Assembly (NCBI RefSeq): GCF_016680995.1
Contig: NZ_JAEQMG010000201.1
Span: forward strand, 1 to 48,348
From: Ruminococcus difficilis
Lineage (GTDB): Bacteria > Bacillota_A > Clostridia > Oscillospirales > Acutalibacteraceae
DNA length: 48,348 nt
Reading direction: 5' to 3'
Shown: piece after piece, positions 18,804-27,282 of the stretch
Layout: the number at the start of each line of letters is the position of its first letter
Position numbering within the stretch: position 1 is the stretch's first letter
The notes under the pieces: model-generated
What the model saw: only the letters and a program-made list of their open reading frames with translations
Databases searched by the model: none
What the model was told of the DNA's origin: nothing
Made by a program: the position numbers and the translations under genes

Positions 18804-19298
18804 TCATAGCTTCTTGATAACATCCCACTCCTTAGCCAACCTGTCAAGAGTAAACGCGGCATTGGCGGGACTGGTGGAAGGCAGCTTGACCGCTTTGATC
18901 CGCGTCATCGGAAAAATATACTTCATGTAGAGCTTATATGACATCGCGCCGTTGCAGAAGATCCTTTCGACCTTACTGTGATCGAGGATCACCGATAGAT
19001 CATTCGGCACTACATCCCGGATCGAGCTGTCGGAGGAACCCGTGATGGTGCAGGACCGGATGGTGTCCCACATGGCGATATGATGGCTAAGCGCCAAACG
19101 CTTCTTCTCCTCGATCGTCTCGGGCATGGACTCATCGAATAACCGCGCGATCAGCTTCCAGTAGCGATTTTGCGGATGACCGTAGAAGAACATCGCCTCT
19201 CTGGATTTGACGGACGGAAAAGAGCCGAGGATCAGTATTTTACAATCCGCGTCATACAGCGGCGGGATGGGATGGATGATTTGGGAAGTATCTGACAT
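18804..19298 (-). CDS. DNA-deoxyinosine (hypoxanthine) glycosylase, UDG superfamily
   Basis: A base-excision repair enzyme of 164 residues that removes hypoxanthine from deaminated DNA. The motif-1 region is LILGSFPSVKSREAMFFYGHPQNRYW, in which GSFPS and the YGHPQNRYWK stretch mark family 6 of the uracil-DNA glycosylase superfamily. SCTITGSSDSSI and the C-terminal LPSTSPANA match its other motifs. The ATG at 19298 is 5 bases from AGGTGA and is preferred to an ATG 9 bases upstream. It stands alone, with a small GGGAGGGT/ACCCTCCC hairpin upstream at 19349-19368. Confidence 0.88.
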   Translation of the reverse strand: MSDTSQIIHPIPPLYDADCKILILGSFPSVKSREAMFFYGHPQNRYWKLIARLFDESMPETIEEKKRLALSHHIAMWDTIRSCTITGSSDSSIRDVVPNDLSVILDHSKVERIFCNGAMSYKLYMKYIFPMTRIKAVKLPSTSPANAAFTLDRLAKEWDVIKKL

Positions 19299-19424
19299 AA
19301 AAATCACCTAATCAAAAATGTTGGGCTCTGCCCGCACTCAATGGATACGGGAGGGTAAAGACCCTCCCCTACATGATGATATCGAGATCGGACGTACACC
19401 CTATTTCACAATAATAATTAAGAT

Positions 19425-19458
19425 AAAAAAAGCCCCGACACATCAGTATCGGGGTGAT
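19425..19458 (-). terminator. Terminator of tRNA-Cys
   Basis: On minus, CCCCGATAC pairs with GTGTCGGGG (one mismatch) and is followed by CTTTTTTT. Confidence 0.88.
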
Positions 19459-19460
19459 TT

Positions 19461-19535
19461 TGGAGGCGACACCCGGAATCGAACCGGGGAATCAGAGTTT
19501 TGCAGACTCGTGCCTTACCGCTTGGCTATGTCGCC
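19461..19535 (-). tRNA. tRNA-Cys(GCA)
   Basis: A 75-base cloverleaf: acceptor GGCGACA/TGTCGCC, anticodon loop CTGCAAA (GCA), T-loop TTCGATT, encoded CCA. It is separated from the four other tRNAs by a terminator and a palindromic repeat. Confidence 0.95.
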
Positions 19536-19544
19536 GAAGTAATT

Positions 19545-19590
19545 CGGTTGAGATTGTCACGGCTCCTTCGAGAGCCTCACAATGACAATT
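19545..19590. repeat. Palindromic repeat family B, copy 1
   Basis: Carries the ends GAGATTGTCACG and CACAATGACA around a short inner hairpin. Same family as copies at 30793, 39500 and 48072. It lies between tRNA-Cys and the cluster terminator. Confidence 0.75.
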
Positions 19591-19618
19591 ATGATATGTC
19601 ACAACCTATATTTAGCGG

Positions 19619-19648
19619 AAAAGGACTTAAGCGATGTTAAGTCCTTTT
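19619..19648 (-). terminator. Terminator of the Val-Asp-Phe-Gly tRNA cluster
   Basis: Perfect 12-bp stem AAAAGGACTTAA/TTAAGTCCTTTT (19619-19630 with 19637-19648). Confidence 0.85.
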
Positions 19649-19656
19649 CACGTCTA

Positions 19657-19732
19657 TGGAGCGGATGACGGGGCTCGAACCCGCTACCTCCACCTTGGCA
19701 AGGTGGCGCTCTACCAGATGAGCTACATCCGC
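19657..19732 (-). tRNA. tRNA-Gly(GCC)
   Basis: A 76-base cloverleaf: acceptor GCGGATG/CATCCGC, anticodon loop TTGCCAA (GCC), T-loop TTCGAGC, discriminator T, encoded CCA. Last of four tandem tRNAs. Confidence 0.95.
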
Positions 19733-19738
19733 AAATAT

Positions 19739-19814
19739 TGGTGCCTCCGGACGGAATCGAACCATCGACACGGGGATTTTCAGTCCCCTGCTCTACCAAC
19801 TGAGCTACAGAGGC
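19739..19814 (-). tRNA. tRNA-Phe(GAA)
   Basis: A 76-base cloverleaf: acceptor GCCTCTG/CGGAGGC, anticodon loop CTGAAAA (GAA), T-loop TTCGATT, discriminator A, encoded CCA. Confidence 0.95.
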
Positions 19815-19819
19815 AAAAT

Positions 19820-19896
19820 TGGCGACCCGGATCGGGCTCGAACCGACGACCTCTAGCGTGACAGGCTAGCGTTCTAACCAACTGAACTACCGGGCC
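19820..19896 (-). tRNA. tRNA-Asp(GTC)
   Basis: A 77-base cloverleaf: acceptor GGCCCGG/CCGGGTC, anticodon stem CTAGC/GCTAG with loop CTGTCAC (GTC), T-loop TTCGAGC, discriminator G, encoded CCA. Confidence 0.95.
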
Positions 19897-19902
19897 ATGG
19901 TA

Positions 19903-19978
19903 TGGTGGGAACAACAGGGCTCGAACCTGTGACCCCCTGCTTGTAAGGCAGGTGCTCTCCCAGCTGAGCTATGCTCCC
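19903..19978 (-). tRNA. tRNA-Val(TAC)
   Basis: A 76-base cloverleaf: acceptor GGGAGCA/TGTTCCC (one G-T), anticodon loop CTTACAA (TAC), T-loop TTCGAGC, discriminator A, encoded CCA. First of the cluster. Confidence 0.95.
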
Positions 19979-20009
19979 AAACCGTTCGCCTCTTCATTGC
20001 GACTCGTAT

Positions 20010-20038
20010 ATAATACAATATTCCGATCGAAAAGTCAA
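20010..20038 (-). promoter_or_regulatory. Sigma-A promoter of the tRNA cluster
   Basis: On minus: TTGACT (plus 20033-20038), 17-base spacer, TATTAT (plus 20010-20015). Confidence 0.8.
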
Positions 20039-20057
20039 GAGGTTTTTCTAAATTTTC

Positions 20058-20933
20058 TTATTTTTTCTTCAACAATTCTTCCAGCTCGTTTTCTGTAAAT
20101 GTATACCGTTTGTTACAGAATCGGCAATTCGCCTCGGCGCCGTGATTTTCGTCGATCATCGCTTGGATTTCTTCCTTGGGCATCGACGCGATCAGCGAGC
20201 GGATCTTGTCCTTGGAACAGCCGCAGACATACTTGACCTCGAATTCATCCAGCACCTCGACCTCAAAGCCGTCGAGCGCCTGTTTACACATATCGAGCGC
20301 GGAAAGGCCCTTGGCGAGCATGGTGGTGACGGAATCGAGCTTGGCGACATTCGCTTCGATCCTGTCGATGGTGGAATCGTCGGCGCCCGGCAAAAGCTGG
20401 ATCAGCAAGCCGCCGGATAACAACACCTGAGAGCTATCCTTGTCGATCAACACACCGAGGGCGCATACGGTCGGGATCTGCTCGGAGGTGGCGTAGTAGT
20501 TGGTGATATCCTCGGCGATTTCGCCCGATATGATCGGGATCTTGCCGATGTACGGCTCTCCCTCACCGAAATCCTTCATCACGCTGATGATGCCCGCGCC
20601 GACTGCCTGCGCGACATTCAGCTTGCCGTTTTCATAATGAGCGATCGGACAATCGGGATTGGTGACAAAGCCCTTGACATTGCCGCTGCTGTCGGCGACC
20701 GCCATGAACGCGCCCAGCTCACCGTCACCCTCAAAGCGGATGTTCAGGGTGGATTTGGACGATTTCAGCTGTGCGCCCATCATAGACGCGGCAGATAAAA
20801 GCCTGCCCAACGCGGCGGACGCCACAGGGCTTGTATGATGGATGACGCTCGCCTTATAGGCGATATCGGTCGAGTCGATCGCGGAGACCATCACGGCTCC
20901 GTCGGAAGTGATACATCTGATGATTTTATCCAT
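20058..20933 (-). CDS. hslO: Redox-regulated molecular chaperone Hsp33
   Basis: A cytoplasmic holdase of 291 residues, activated by oxidation and unfolding. The N-terminal domain has DGAVMVSAIDSTDIA and VGAGIISVMKDFGEG. The C-terminal redox switch has the CxC and CxxC zinc-binding pairs in VCGCSKDKI and CRFCNKRY (about 235-275). The length is normal. GGAT 9-10 bases from the ATG is a usable ribosome site. It appears monocistronic; a family C hairpin repeat lies 45 bases upstream of the start. Confidence 0.95.
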   Translation of the reverse strand: MDKIIRCITSDGAVMVSAIDSTDIAYKASVIHHTSPVASAALGRLLSAASMMGAQLKSSKSTLNIRFEGDGELGAFMAVADSSGNVKGFVTNPDCPIAHYENGKLNVAQAVGAGIISVMKDFGEGEPYIGKIPIISGEIAEDITNYYATSEQIPTVCALGVLIDKDSSQVLLSGGLLIQLLPGADDSTIDRIEANVAKLDSVTTMLAKGLSALDMCKQALDGFEVEVLDEFEVKYVCGCSKDKIRSLIASMPKEEIQAMIDENHGAEANCRFCNKRYTFTENELEELLKKK

Positions 20934-20977
20934 AATTGATTTGATCCTTTCTTATCAGCCTCCCTTTCCTAAGGTGA

Positions 20978-21013
20978 GATTCTGTCCAAATCTGTGATTT
21001 GGGTCACAGAATC
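20978..21013 (-). repeat. Covarying hairpin element family C, locus 3 (single hairpin)
   Basis: On minus the outer arms GATTCTGT/ACAGAATC enclose CCAAATC ACA GATTTGG. The core equals that of the second hairpin at 26196-26231, while the outer stem differs by paired changes. Confidence 0.7.
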
Positions 21014-21073
21014 CATACACAGGAGAGGTGGTTCCGCAGGAACCGGAGGGTTGAAACCGATAATAATACTCCG

Positions 21074-21129
21074 CAACCCTCAGTCAGCTTGACACGTGTC
21101 CGCTGACAGCTCCCTTAGAAAAGGGAGCC
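21074..21129. repeat. Palindromic repeat family A, copy 1
   Basis: CAACCCTCAGTCAGC, an inner hairpin, then GCTGACAGCTCCCTTAG and AAGGGAGCC. The last hairpin plus T-run may end methyltransferase transcription on minus. Confidence 0.75.
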
Positions 21130-21132
21130 TTT

Positions 21133-21891
21133 TTATTCTCTGTTGATCGCATGCTTGATCCGCGCGACGAATACCGCACGGTCGCTGTCATCGCGCAGAG
21201 GTTCCATTGTCATATCGTGAAAGACCTTGATGTCCTCAAAGCCCGCTTTCGTCAGCATGCTTATGAGTTCATCGATCTCATACGCGCGTTCGCTGAAATG
21301 CTCCGAGCTGCGGAAGTAGCTCTCCCCTTCTCTCTCAAAGAGATCCAGCTCGATATTGACGATGTTATTTTCTTTCAAAGAATTTTGCCAGACACAAAAC
21401 ACGCTGTCCGTATCGTAGACAAAGGTATTGTTCGCCAAAATCTGCTGATGCTTATAGACGGTGTTGACGTCGAACACAAAGGTACCGTCGGGGTTCATGA
21501 ACAGCGCCACACGGTCGAACACCTTTTGCAGCTGCTCCGGATCGGTGATGTGGTTGAGGCTGTCCAGCGTACAGACGCACGTGTCGATAGTGCCGTACAG
21601 GTCGAGCTGTTCCATCTGCTGACACAAAAACAGCACCTGCAGCTGAGCGTCATACGCCTTTTCCATCGCGACGCTGAGCATCTCGGCGGAACCGTCGATG
21701 CCGAACACATCCACTCCCCTGCGTTTGAGCTCAAGCGTCAGGGAGCCGGTACCGCAGGCGAGATCGAGCGTCAAGCCCCAGTCGTGGTCATATAAAGATA
21801 AAACGCTCTGAATATAATCAGCGCGTTTTTTGTAATCCACATTAAAGGTCAGATTGTCATAGAACTGAGAGAAATACCGATAACCGCTCAT
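21133..21891 (-). CDS. Class I SAM-dependent methyltransferase
   Basis: A methyltransferase of 252 residues. The start YFSQFYDNLTFNVDYKKRADY is typical of the common Firmicutes YodH/YjhP-like group. The SAM-binding motif I is TLDLACGTGSLTLEL (about 41-55), motif II acidic VFGIDGSAEML, motif IV TCVCTLDSLNHI. The substrate is unknown. Its ATG overlaps the stop of the YerC-like gene by 4 bases (ATGA), so the two are translationally coupled. Confidence 0.87.
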   Translation of the reverse strand: MSGYRYFSQFYDNLTFNVDYKKRADYIQSVLSLYDHDWGLTLDLACGTGSLTLELKRRGVDVFGIDGSAEMLSVAMEKAYDAQLQVLFLCQQMEQLDLYGTIDTCVCTLDSLNHITDPEQLQKVFDRVALFMNPDGTFVFDVNTVYKHQQILANNTFVYDTDSVFCVWQNSLKENNIVNIELDLFEREGESYFRSSEHFSERAYEIDELISMLTKAGFEDIKVFHDMTMEPLRDDSDRAVFVARIKHAINRE

Positions 21892-22184
21892 TCTTTTTCC
21901 TTCAAGCGTTCAAAGACGAGGGTATATCCGCCGGCGTTCTCATAATCGAGTGAACGCTTCACGCGGCTGATGGTGGCGGTGGACGCACCTGTCGCCTCGA
22001 CGATCTTGTTGTAAACCATATTCTTGTCGAGCATCATCGCAACGGCAAAGCGCTGGGACAACGCCTTGAGCTCGGGGATCGTGCACAGATCCTTGAAGAA
22101 CGCCTCACATTCCTCTACGGTTTCAAGGGTCAATATCGCTTTAAACAAATCATTCGTAAACTCAGCATTGGGTTTTGCAGGCAT
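21888..22184 (-). CDS. YerC/YecD family TrpR-related DNA-binding protein
   Basis: A protein of 98 residues resembling the TrpR-like YerC family: FFKDLCTIPELKALSQRFAVAMML, then a helix-turn-helix EATGASTATISRVKRSLDY followed by GGYTLVFERL. It is a likely small transcriptional regulator; its target is not known. The ATG at 22184 (MPAKPN) is 7 bases from AAGGAG; ATGs upstream (22190 and beyond) overlap the ribosome site. It is the first gene of a two-gene unit with the methyltransferase. Confidence 0.9.
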   Translation of the reverse strand: MPAKPNAEFTNDLFKAILTLETVEECEAFFKDLCTIPELKALSQRFAVAMMLDKNMVYNKIVEATGASTATISRVKRSLDYENAGGYTLVFERLKEKE

Positions 22185-22345
22185 AGTCATACTCCTTTTT
22201 GACCGATGTGACATTTTCTTGCTTTACTATTTTACCACACGAAAACGCAAATGTAAATAGAAATAATAATGAATTGCATAAATATTTATACACAGTTTAA
22301 AGTGTGATAAGAATGAGAGGTTCACCCTTCGGTCGATCAATTAAT

Positions 22346-22392
22346 GCAATCCCTCCGCCTCGTGCCTCGGCACCTCCCTTTACCAAAGGGAT
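22346..22392. repeat. Palindromic repeat family A, copy 2
   Basis: CAATCCCTCCGCC, an inner GTGCC/GGCAC hairpin, then ACCTCCCTTTACC and AAAGGGA. Confidence 0.7.
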
Positions 22393-22467
22393 GCAAAAAA
22401 CGCTCATGAATACAGGAGAGCCGGTTTGTCGAAAAAGTATATGATATAAATCGCAGAACGTTTCCGA

Positions 22468-22515
22468 AGCTCCCTCTAACGAGGGAGCTGTCGCCGTTTA
22501 GGCGACTGAGGGAGA
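22468..22515. repeat. Palindromic repeat family A, copy 3 (inverted)
   Basis: AGCTCCCTC/GAGGGAGCT hairpin, then GTCGCC...GGCGAC and TGAGGGA: the mirror orientation of the other copies. Confidence 0.7.
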
Positions 22516-22720
22516 GATAACGAACCAAAACAATGATTCTTCGGCTTTTGACTCAAGCCACATATAAAGTGCCTTTTTACGTGTTATTGAGTCAATCTCT
22601 GTTTTTCTTTATATCGTCGCGTTATCTCTCCCCCGCGAACAAAACAGTATTCTCTTTCTGAGAGTCAGCCCGCATTCCCCCTCGTCAGAGGGGGCTGAAT
22701 CGGTTTTTCTATACAATAAC

Positions 22721-22740
22721 GCTCCTGCGGGTGCAGGAGC
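22721..22740 (-). terminator. Hairpin terminator after the zincin gene
   Basis: Perfect 8-bp stem GCTCCTGC/GCAGGAGC with a 4-base loop, then GTTATTG on minus. T-poor, so probably weak. Confidence 0.6.
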
Positions 22741-22746
22741 GCTGTG

Positions 22747-23124
22747 TTATTTGATGGTATAGCCCTTTGATTTCAGATACTTGCTGATCTGTTCATCGTC
22801 GTAATACTCAAGATCGTCGGCGCCGGCGAGATATTCGTTATGATGCTTTAGCTCATGCACCAACACTCTTCTGAGGATCTCGCGGTATTCATCGAGCGTT
22901 TTATTGCGGTAGACGCGGATGATACTGCCGTAATAGATCTTGATGGACTTGCCCAGATTATCGCGGACATACACGCCGAGTATGTAAAGATCGTTGTTCT
23001 GCGCGTACCAGTGGTAACGAACTCCGTCCTCCAGCACGATACCGCCGTTGAGCTCGCGGTACAGCTCCTGCGGAAGGGTCTCGGCGATCTCATCAAGGAG
23101 CGCGCCGCATTCTTCATACGTCAT
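22747..23124 (-). CDS. Zincin-like metallopeptidase family protein
   Basis: A protein of 125 residues. HELKHHNEYLAG (about 89-100) is the HExxH zinc-binding motif of the small zincin-like family often found near dnaG/rpoD in Clostridia. The rest is YRELNGGIVLEDG, ILGVYVRDNLGKSIKIYYGSI and a C-terminal LEYYDDEQ. The chosen ATG (23124) is only 4 bases after the rpoD stop, giving the family's usual length. Longer starts run antisense-like into rpoD. The function is unknown; translation is probably coupled to that of RpoD. Confidence 0.85.
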   Translation of the reverse strand: MTYEECGALLDEIAETLPQELYRELNGGIVLEDGVRYHWYAQNNDLYILGVYVRDNLGKSIKIYYGSIIRVYRNKTLDEYREILRRVLVHELKHHNEYLAGADDLEYYDDEQISKYLKSKGYTIK

Positions 23125-23128
23125 AGGC

Positions 23129-24241
23129 TCAGTCCAGAAAGTCCTTGAGCTTTTTGGAGCGGGACGGATGACGGAGCTTTCTGAGCGCCTTTGCCTCGAT
23201 CTGACGGATACGCTCACGGGTGACGTTGAACTCCTTGCCGACCTCTTCGAGGGTACGGCTTCTGCCGTCCTCCAGACCGAAACGCAATCTCAACACCTTT
23301 TCCTCACGGGGGGTCAGGGTGTCGAGCACCTCCATGAGCTGTTCACGCAGCATGGTATGGGATGCGGCGTCGGCAGGCGCGGGGGCGTCGTCATCGGGGA
23401 TGAAATCGCCCAGATGGCTGTCCTCCTCCTCACCGATCGGCGTCTCGAGAGAGACAGGCTCCTGAGCCACGCGCATGATCTCGCGCACCTTATCGACAGG
23501 CATATTCAGCTCTTCGGCGATCTCATCGGCGGAGGGCTCTCTGCCGTTTTGATGGAGCAGCTGAGAAGAAACCTTTTTGACCTTATTGATAGTCTCGACC
23601 ATATGGACAGGGATTCGGATGGTACGCGCCTGATCCGCGATAGCGCGGGTGATTGCCTGACGGATCCACCATGTCGCGTAGGTAGAGAACTTAAAGCCCT
23701 TGGTATAATCGAACTTTTCGACCGCCTTGATCAGACCGAGGTTACCCTCCTGGATCAGATCGAGGAAGTGCATACCGCGTCCGAGATAACGCTTCGCGAT
23801 ACTGACGACCAGTCGCAGGTTCGCCTCCGACAGACGCTTTTTCGCGTTGACGTCGCCCTCGGAGATCTTGATCGCGAGCTCGACCTCCTCTTCGGGAGTG
23901 AGCAGCGGTACGCGGCCGATCTCTTTGAGATAGACCTTGACCGGGTCGTCGATCGAGATATTATCCGCCGCTTCAACGGTGGACGTCTCGGCGGCAGAAT
24001 CGTCATCCTTGACATTGCCGCTGATATTGAGGTTGTCGATATTCAGATCCTCTTCGAGACCGGTCTCGACGATCTCGATACCGGCTGATTCAAGAGAATC
24101 ATAGAGTTTTTCAAGCTGTTCGGGGTCGATATCCATCTCGCCGATCGCGTCGAGGATATCTTTGTTGGTAATATTTCCCTTGGTCTTGGCAAGATCGGTC
24201 AATTCCTTTAAAAGGCTCTTCTTATCTGTTGCTGCGGACAT
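23129..24241 (-). CDS. rpoD: RNA polymerase primary sigma factor (SigA/RpoD)
   Basis: The housekeeping sigma factor, 370 residues, the size normal for Gram-positives. Region 1.1 is followed by region 1.2 ([20 protein letters not shown]), region 2 with [19 protein letters not shown] and [15 protein letters not shown] (-10 recognition), region 3, and region 4 ([20 protein letters not shown]), whose helix-turn-helix reads the -35 box. It follows dnaG by 70 bases, the classic macromolecular-synthesis arrangement, and is followed by a zincin gene 4 bases after its stop. Confidence 0.98.
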   Translation of the reverse strand: MSAATDKKSLLKELTDLAKTKGNITNKDILDAIGEMDIDPEQLEKLYDSLESAGIEIVETGLEEDLNIDNLNISGNVKDDDSAAETSTVEAADNISIDDPVKVYLKEIGRVPLLTPEEEVELAIKISEGDVNAKKRLSEANLRLVVSIAKRYLGRGMHFLDLIQEGNLGLIKAVEKFDYTKGFKFSTYATWWIRQAITRAIADQARTIRIPVHMVETINKVKKVSSQLLHQNGREPSADEIAEELNMPVDKVREIMRVAQEPVSLETPIGEEEDSHLGDFIPDDDAPAPADAASHTMLREQLMEVLDTLTPREEKVLRLRFGLEDGRSRTLEEVGKEFNVTRERIRQIEAKALRKLRHPSRSKKLKDFLD

Positions 24242-24311
24242 CGGGTATCATCCTTTCTATCATAAACGTTGCGGGGAGCTTACGCTCCGTGATCCATAGA
24301 CCGAAGCTCGG

Positions 24312-26081
24312 TCACTCGTGTTTATCCTTCAGACGAGAAAACAGATTTGTGAACTCGTCATGTGTACTGTTGCGGATATCACTCTCGGTCGGCTTTGCCT
24401 TTTCATCGAGAATGATATCGATATATTCATCCAGCGCCTGCTGAGTGCGCGGCAGATCGGCGCCGGAATTCACGATGCGCACGATCTTAGCCTGCTCGTC
24501 GGCGGTGAAATCCATCGACAGCGCCGTCATCGGGTCTTGTTGTTTTATAATTCTCACAGAGAAATATTCAAACAAATTTCGGTTGAAATCCGTGGTAAAA
24601 TCCTCGGGTCGGAGTTTTTCGTGGATATAAACCAGCTTATCGGGATTATTGACCAAAAACGCGATCAGATTCTCCTCCGCGGATACGGCACGCAGATTGG
24701 ACGCGTGCTGCGGATTGATCCTGTCATCCCGCGCCGAAATATCCTTTTGCAGCTGAGAGAATTCATTTTTGCGGCGATAGCGCTCTTTGCGGCGCATCCC
24801 CTGCTTCACCTGCTCGAGGATCGAGGCTTTGGAAACATCGGTTTCATCGCTCAGACGCGAGGCGTAGATATCGCGCTCCATGGGATTGTCCAACTCGCAA
24901 AGCAGCTTGACGCCCTCATTGAGATAATTCAGCTTGTCCTGCGGATTGTTCAGATCATAGCGGGATTTGAGCTTTTGCATCCGATATTCCATATCGTTGC
25001 CGCTGTTATCCAGCACATTCTGAAACGCGGCATGACCCTTGTCACCGTGGCGACGGATAAATTCATCGGGATCCTTGCCGTCGGGGATCGAGATCACCTT
25101 GACCACCAATCCGGCGCGGCGCAGGATATCGATCGCTCTGGCGGTCGCCTTCTGACCGGCTTCATCGGCGTCGTAGCAGATGATGACCTCTTTGCAGTAG
25201 CGCTTCATCAGCGCCGCCTGATCGGCGGTCAGCGCCGTACCCAGTGTAGCGACGGCATTGGTAAAGCCCGCCTGATTCAGCGAGATGACGTCCATGTAGC
25301 CCTCGCAGAGGATGAGCGCGTCATTCTTGCTGTTCTTCGCGTTGTTCAGCGAAAAGAGATTGTAACTCTTATTGAATACCAAGGTATCGGATGTGTTCAG
25401 GTACTTCGGCTTTTGATCGGTCATGATACGTCCGCCGAACGCGATCACGTTGCCGCGAACGTCGATGATCGGGAACATGACGCGATTATAAAAGCGGTCG
25501 AGCACCGAATTACCGGAGCGGGATTTGAACACCAGGTTCGCCGCGATCATCTCATTCTCGGTGAATCCGCGCGATCGCAGATGATTGCCTAAGGCAAACC
25601 GTTCATCGGGTGCGAAACCCAGACCGAAATGACGAATCGTGCTGTCCGCCAATCCGCGATTTCGCAGATACGCGAGTCCCTCGGCGCCCTCTTTCGACGT
25701 CAGCTTTGCGTAAAAGAAACGCGCCGCCTCACGGTTCGCTTCATAAATGCGGGTGCGCAGCTTGCTGACCGAGTCGTCATAATCATCCTCAGGCATCGAC
25801 ATACCCGCGCGTTCAGCAAGGAACTTGACCGCCTCCATATAATCGAGGTTTTCGATCTTCATCACAAAGGTGATGATATCTCCCCCAACGCCGCATCCGA
25901 AGCAGTAAAAAGAACCGTTTTCCGTATAGATGTTGAAGGAAGGTGTTTTTTCGCCGTGGAACGGGCATAAACCGACCAGATTCCTACCGCGGCGCTTGAG
26001 CTGCATATAAGAAGCCGCCAGCTCGCCGAGGTCGTTACGATATTTGATTTCACTGATAAAGTCATCCGATAAACGCGGCAT
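24312..26081 (-). CDS. dnaG: DNA primase
   Basis: Makes RNA primers at the replication fork. The 589-residue protein has an N-terminal CHC2 zinc finger (LCPFHGEKTPSFN to YCFGCGVGG, about 38-65), the catalytic core with VMFPIIDVRGNVIAFGGR, the Toprim motif ALILCEGYMDVISL (about 255-268), acidic YDADEAG, and a C-terminal helicase-binding region. The length is near the usual 600. It is followed by rpoD. The 405 bases upstream hold only repeats, and no clear promoter could be fixed there. Confidence 0.97.
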   Translation of the reverse strand: MPRLSDDFISEIKYRNDLGELAASYMQLKRRGRNLVGLCPFHGEKTPSFNIYTENGSFYCFGCGVGGDIITFVMKIENLDYMEAVKFLAERAGMSMPEDDYDDSVSKLRTRIYEANREAARFFYAKLTSKEGAEGLAYLRNRGLADSTIRHFGLGFAPDERFALGNHLRSRGFTENEMIAANLVFKSRSGNSVLDRFYNRVMFPIIDVRGNVIAFGGRIMTDQKPKYLNTSDTLVFNKSYNLFSLNNAKNSKNDALILCEGYMDVISLNQAGFTNAVATLGTALTADQAALMKRYCKEVIICYDADEAGQKATARAIDILRRAGLVVKVISIPDGKDPDEFIRRHGDKGHAAFQNVLDNSGNDMEYRMQKLKSRYDLNNPQDKLNYLNEGVKLLCELDNPMERDIYASRLSDETDVSKASILEQVKQGMRRKERYRRKNEFSQLQKDISARDDRINPQHASNLRAVSAEENLIAFLVNNPDKLVYIHEKLRPEDFTTDFNRNLFEYFSVRIIKQQDPMTALSMDFTADEQAKIVRIVNSGADLPRTQQALDEYIDIILDEKAKPTESDIRNSTHDEFTNLFSRLKDKHE

Positions 26082-26146
26082 AAGCTCTCACTTTCACTGG
26101 TCTCAGTATACAGCATCACGCAATGATACTCGGGAGGAGCGCAGTG

Positions 26147-26231
26147 GCGCTTAGCCAATCACAGACTCCGTCTGTTCTTGGAGCGCTGTTGCATGGGAGT
26201 TGTAAACCAAATCAAAGATTTGGACAACTCC
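26147..26231. repeat. Covarying hairpin element family C, locus 1 (two hairpins)
   Basis: Hairpin 1: GCGCT...CCAA, inner ACAGA/TCTGT, TTGG...AGCGC (26147-26186). Linker TGTTGCATG. Hairpin 2: GGAGTTGT, CCAAATC AAA GATTTGG, ACAACTCC (26196-26231). Same layout as 28449-28551 with different but complementary stems. Confidence 0.75.
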
Positions 26232-26335
26232 TCAAAGTCCTCCCCCTACAAGAGATCTATCATTATTCACATAATCTATAATATCTGTTTGAAAAATTGG
26301 TTACTCACGTGAATATTCACGCTCGAACATCGATA

Positions 26336-26440
26336 CAATCCCTCAGTCGCTCACGCGACAGCCTCCTCGCCGGAAGCGGCTCCCCCTCTGTCGCTTCGCG
26401 ACGTCTCCCCAACGGGGAGCACCTTTACCAAAGGGAGCCA
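26336..26440. repeat. Palindromic repeat family A, copy 4 (extended)
   Basis: CAATCCCTCAGTCGC...GCGACAGCC, then an extra block with TCGCTTCGCGA and CTCCCC/GGGGAG hairpins, ending ACCTTTACCAAAGGGAGCC. Confidence 0.7.
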
Positions 26441-26486
26441 ATAACGTCACATCTATTAATTACGCAAAAACACGCAAATACCCTTT

Positions 26487-27116
26487 TTATTTTTGAACTT
26501 TGTCAAAAAAATCTTTATTACACTCTGTCGCCGCGACCTTTCCCGAGGATTCTTCACTCAGTGCCTTGTTAAAAGCGACAAGATCATCTTCGGGTAAATG
26601 GAAACGGACAGTGACCTCGTCGGTGAAATCCGAGTCGTCGATACTGCCGCCGAATCTGGCGACAAGAGAAGGGAGCTTTCCGTACAAGGTATAGGAACAG
26701 CGCACCTCACACACGGAGCACAGCTCCATCTCGCGCTCCTGCGCCGCGTCGATCGCGAGCTTAGCCGCCGCGGAATAAGCGCGCACCAAGCCGCCGGCGC
26801 CGAGCAGTACGCCGCCGAAATAGCGGGTCACGACAATGACGCAGTCGGTGATATCACGCTTACGGATCGCGTCGAGCACCGGGATACCCGCGGTACCCTG
26901 CGGCTCGTTATCGTCGCTGTAACGCGACACGCCCTCGTCCTTGATGACATAGGCATAGACATTATGACGCGCGTCCCAATGTTTGGTTTTGATCTCATTG
27001 ATAAAAGCGATCGCCTCATCCTGTGTCGTGACAGGCTTGCAGTAGCCGATAAAACGGGAACGCTTTTCGACCAGTTCATCACAGGCGAATTCTTTGACGG
27101 TTTTATAAGTATTCAT
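26487..27116 (-). CDS. IMPACT/YigZ family protein
   Basis: A protein of 209 residues of the UPF0029 (YigZ/YvyE/IMPACT) family. The start is MNTYKTVKEFACDELVEKRSRFIGYC; the central signature is HNVYAYVIKDEGVSRYSDDNEPQGTAGIPVLD, and then VVTRYFGGVLLGAGGLVRAYS. The C-terminal half is the small ferredoxin-like domain. The bacterial role is not settled; eukaryotic IMPACT regulates the translation kinase GCN2. The start at 27116 matches the family; the longer frame upstream covers a family A repeat. Confidence 0.92.
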   Translation of the reverse strand: MNTYKTVKEFACDELVEKRSRFIGYCKPVTTQDEAIAFINEIKTKHWDARHNVYAYVIKDEGVSRYSDDNEPQGTAGIPVLDAIRKRDITDCVIVVTRYFGGVLLGAGGLVRAYSAAAKLAIDAAQEREMELCSVCEVRCSYTLYGKLPSLVARFGGSIDDSDFTDEVTVRFHLPEDDLVAFNKALSEESSGKVAATECNKDFFDKVQK

Positions 27117-27186
27117 AATTCTGGTAAATGAATAACACAAATATTTGTTTTGGTTAGTCGCGAAACATATTTCGCTCCATAGATAC

Positions 27187-27235
27187 AATCCCTCAGTCAG
27201 CTTACGCTGACAGCTCCCTCTTCCAAAGGGAGCCA
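27187..27235. repeat. Palindromic repeat family A, copy 5
   Basis: CAATCCCTCAGTCAGC/GCTGACAGCTCCCTC, then AAAGGGAGCC; a compact example of the family. Confidence 0.75.
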
Positions 27236-27245
27236 TTAACTAAGT

Positions 27246-27269
27246 AAGGCGGTACTGATGTACCGCCTT
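27246..27269 (-). terminator. Hairpin downstream of rpmE
   Basis: Perfect 10-bp stem AAGGCGGTAC/GTACCGCCTT with a TGAT loop. Few T residues follow on minus, so termination strength is uncertain. Confidence 0.65.
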
Positions 27270-27282
27270 CAACTCGTTTTCA

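Larger units (their letters stand above)
22185..22746. other. Gene-free, repeat-rich intergenic region
   Basis: I see no gene here. It contains two family A palindromes (22346-22392, and 22468-22515 in the opposite orientation), a CCCCCTC/GAGGGGG hairpin near 22677-22694, and the terminator at 22721-22740. Confidence 0.6.
26082..26486. other. Gene-free, repeat-rich intergenic region
   Basis: Holds the two-hairpin family C element (26147-26231) and a long family A palindrome (26336-26440). No coding frame with recognisable similarity was seen. Confidence 0.6.

Noticed and set aside
19318..19861. Short open frames through the tRNA cluster
   Set aside because: They translate tRNA genes; sequences such as GARTRYL come from antisense tRNA and are a known artefact.
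23048..24088. Long open frame antisense to rpoD
   Set aside because: It is a codon-bias shadow of rpoD without start signals or family motifs.
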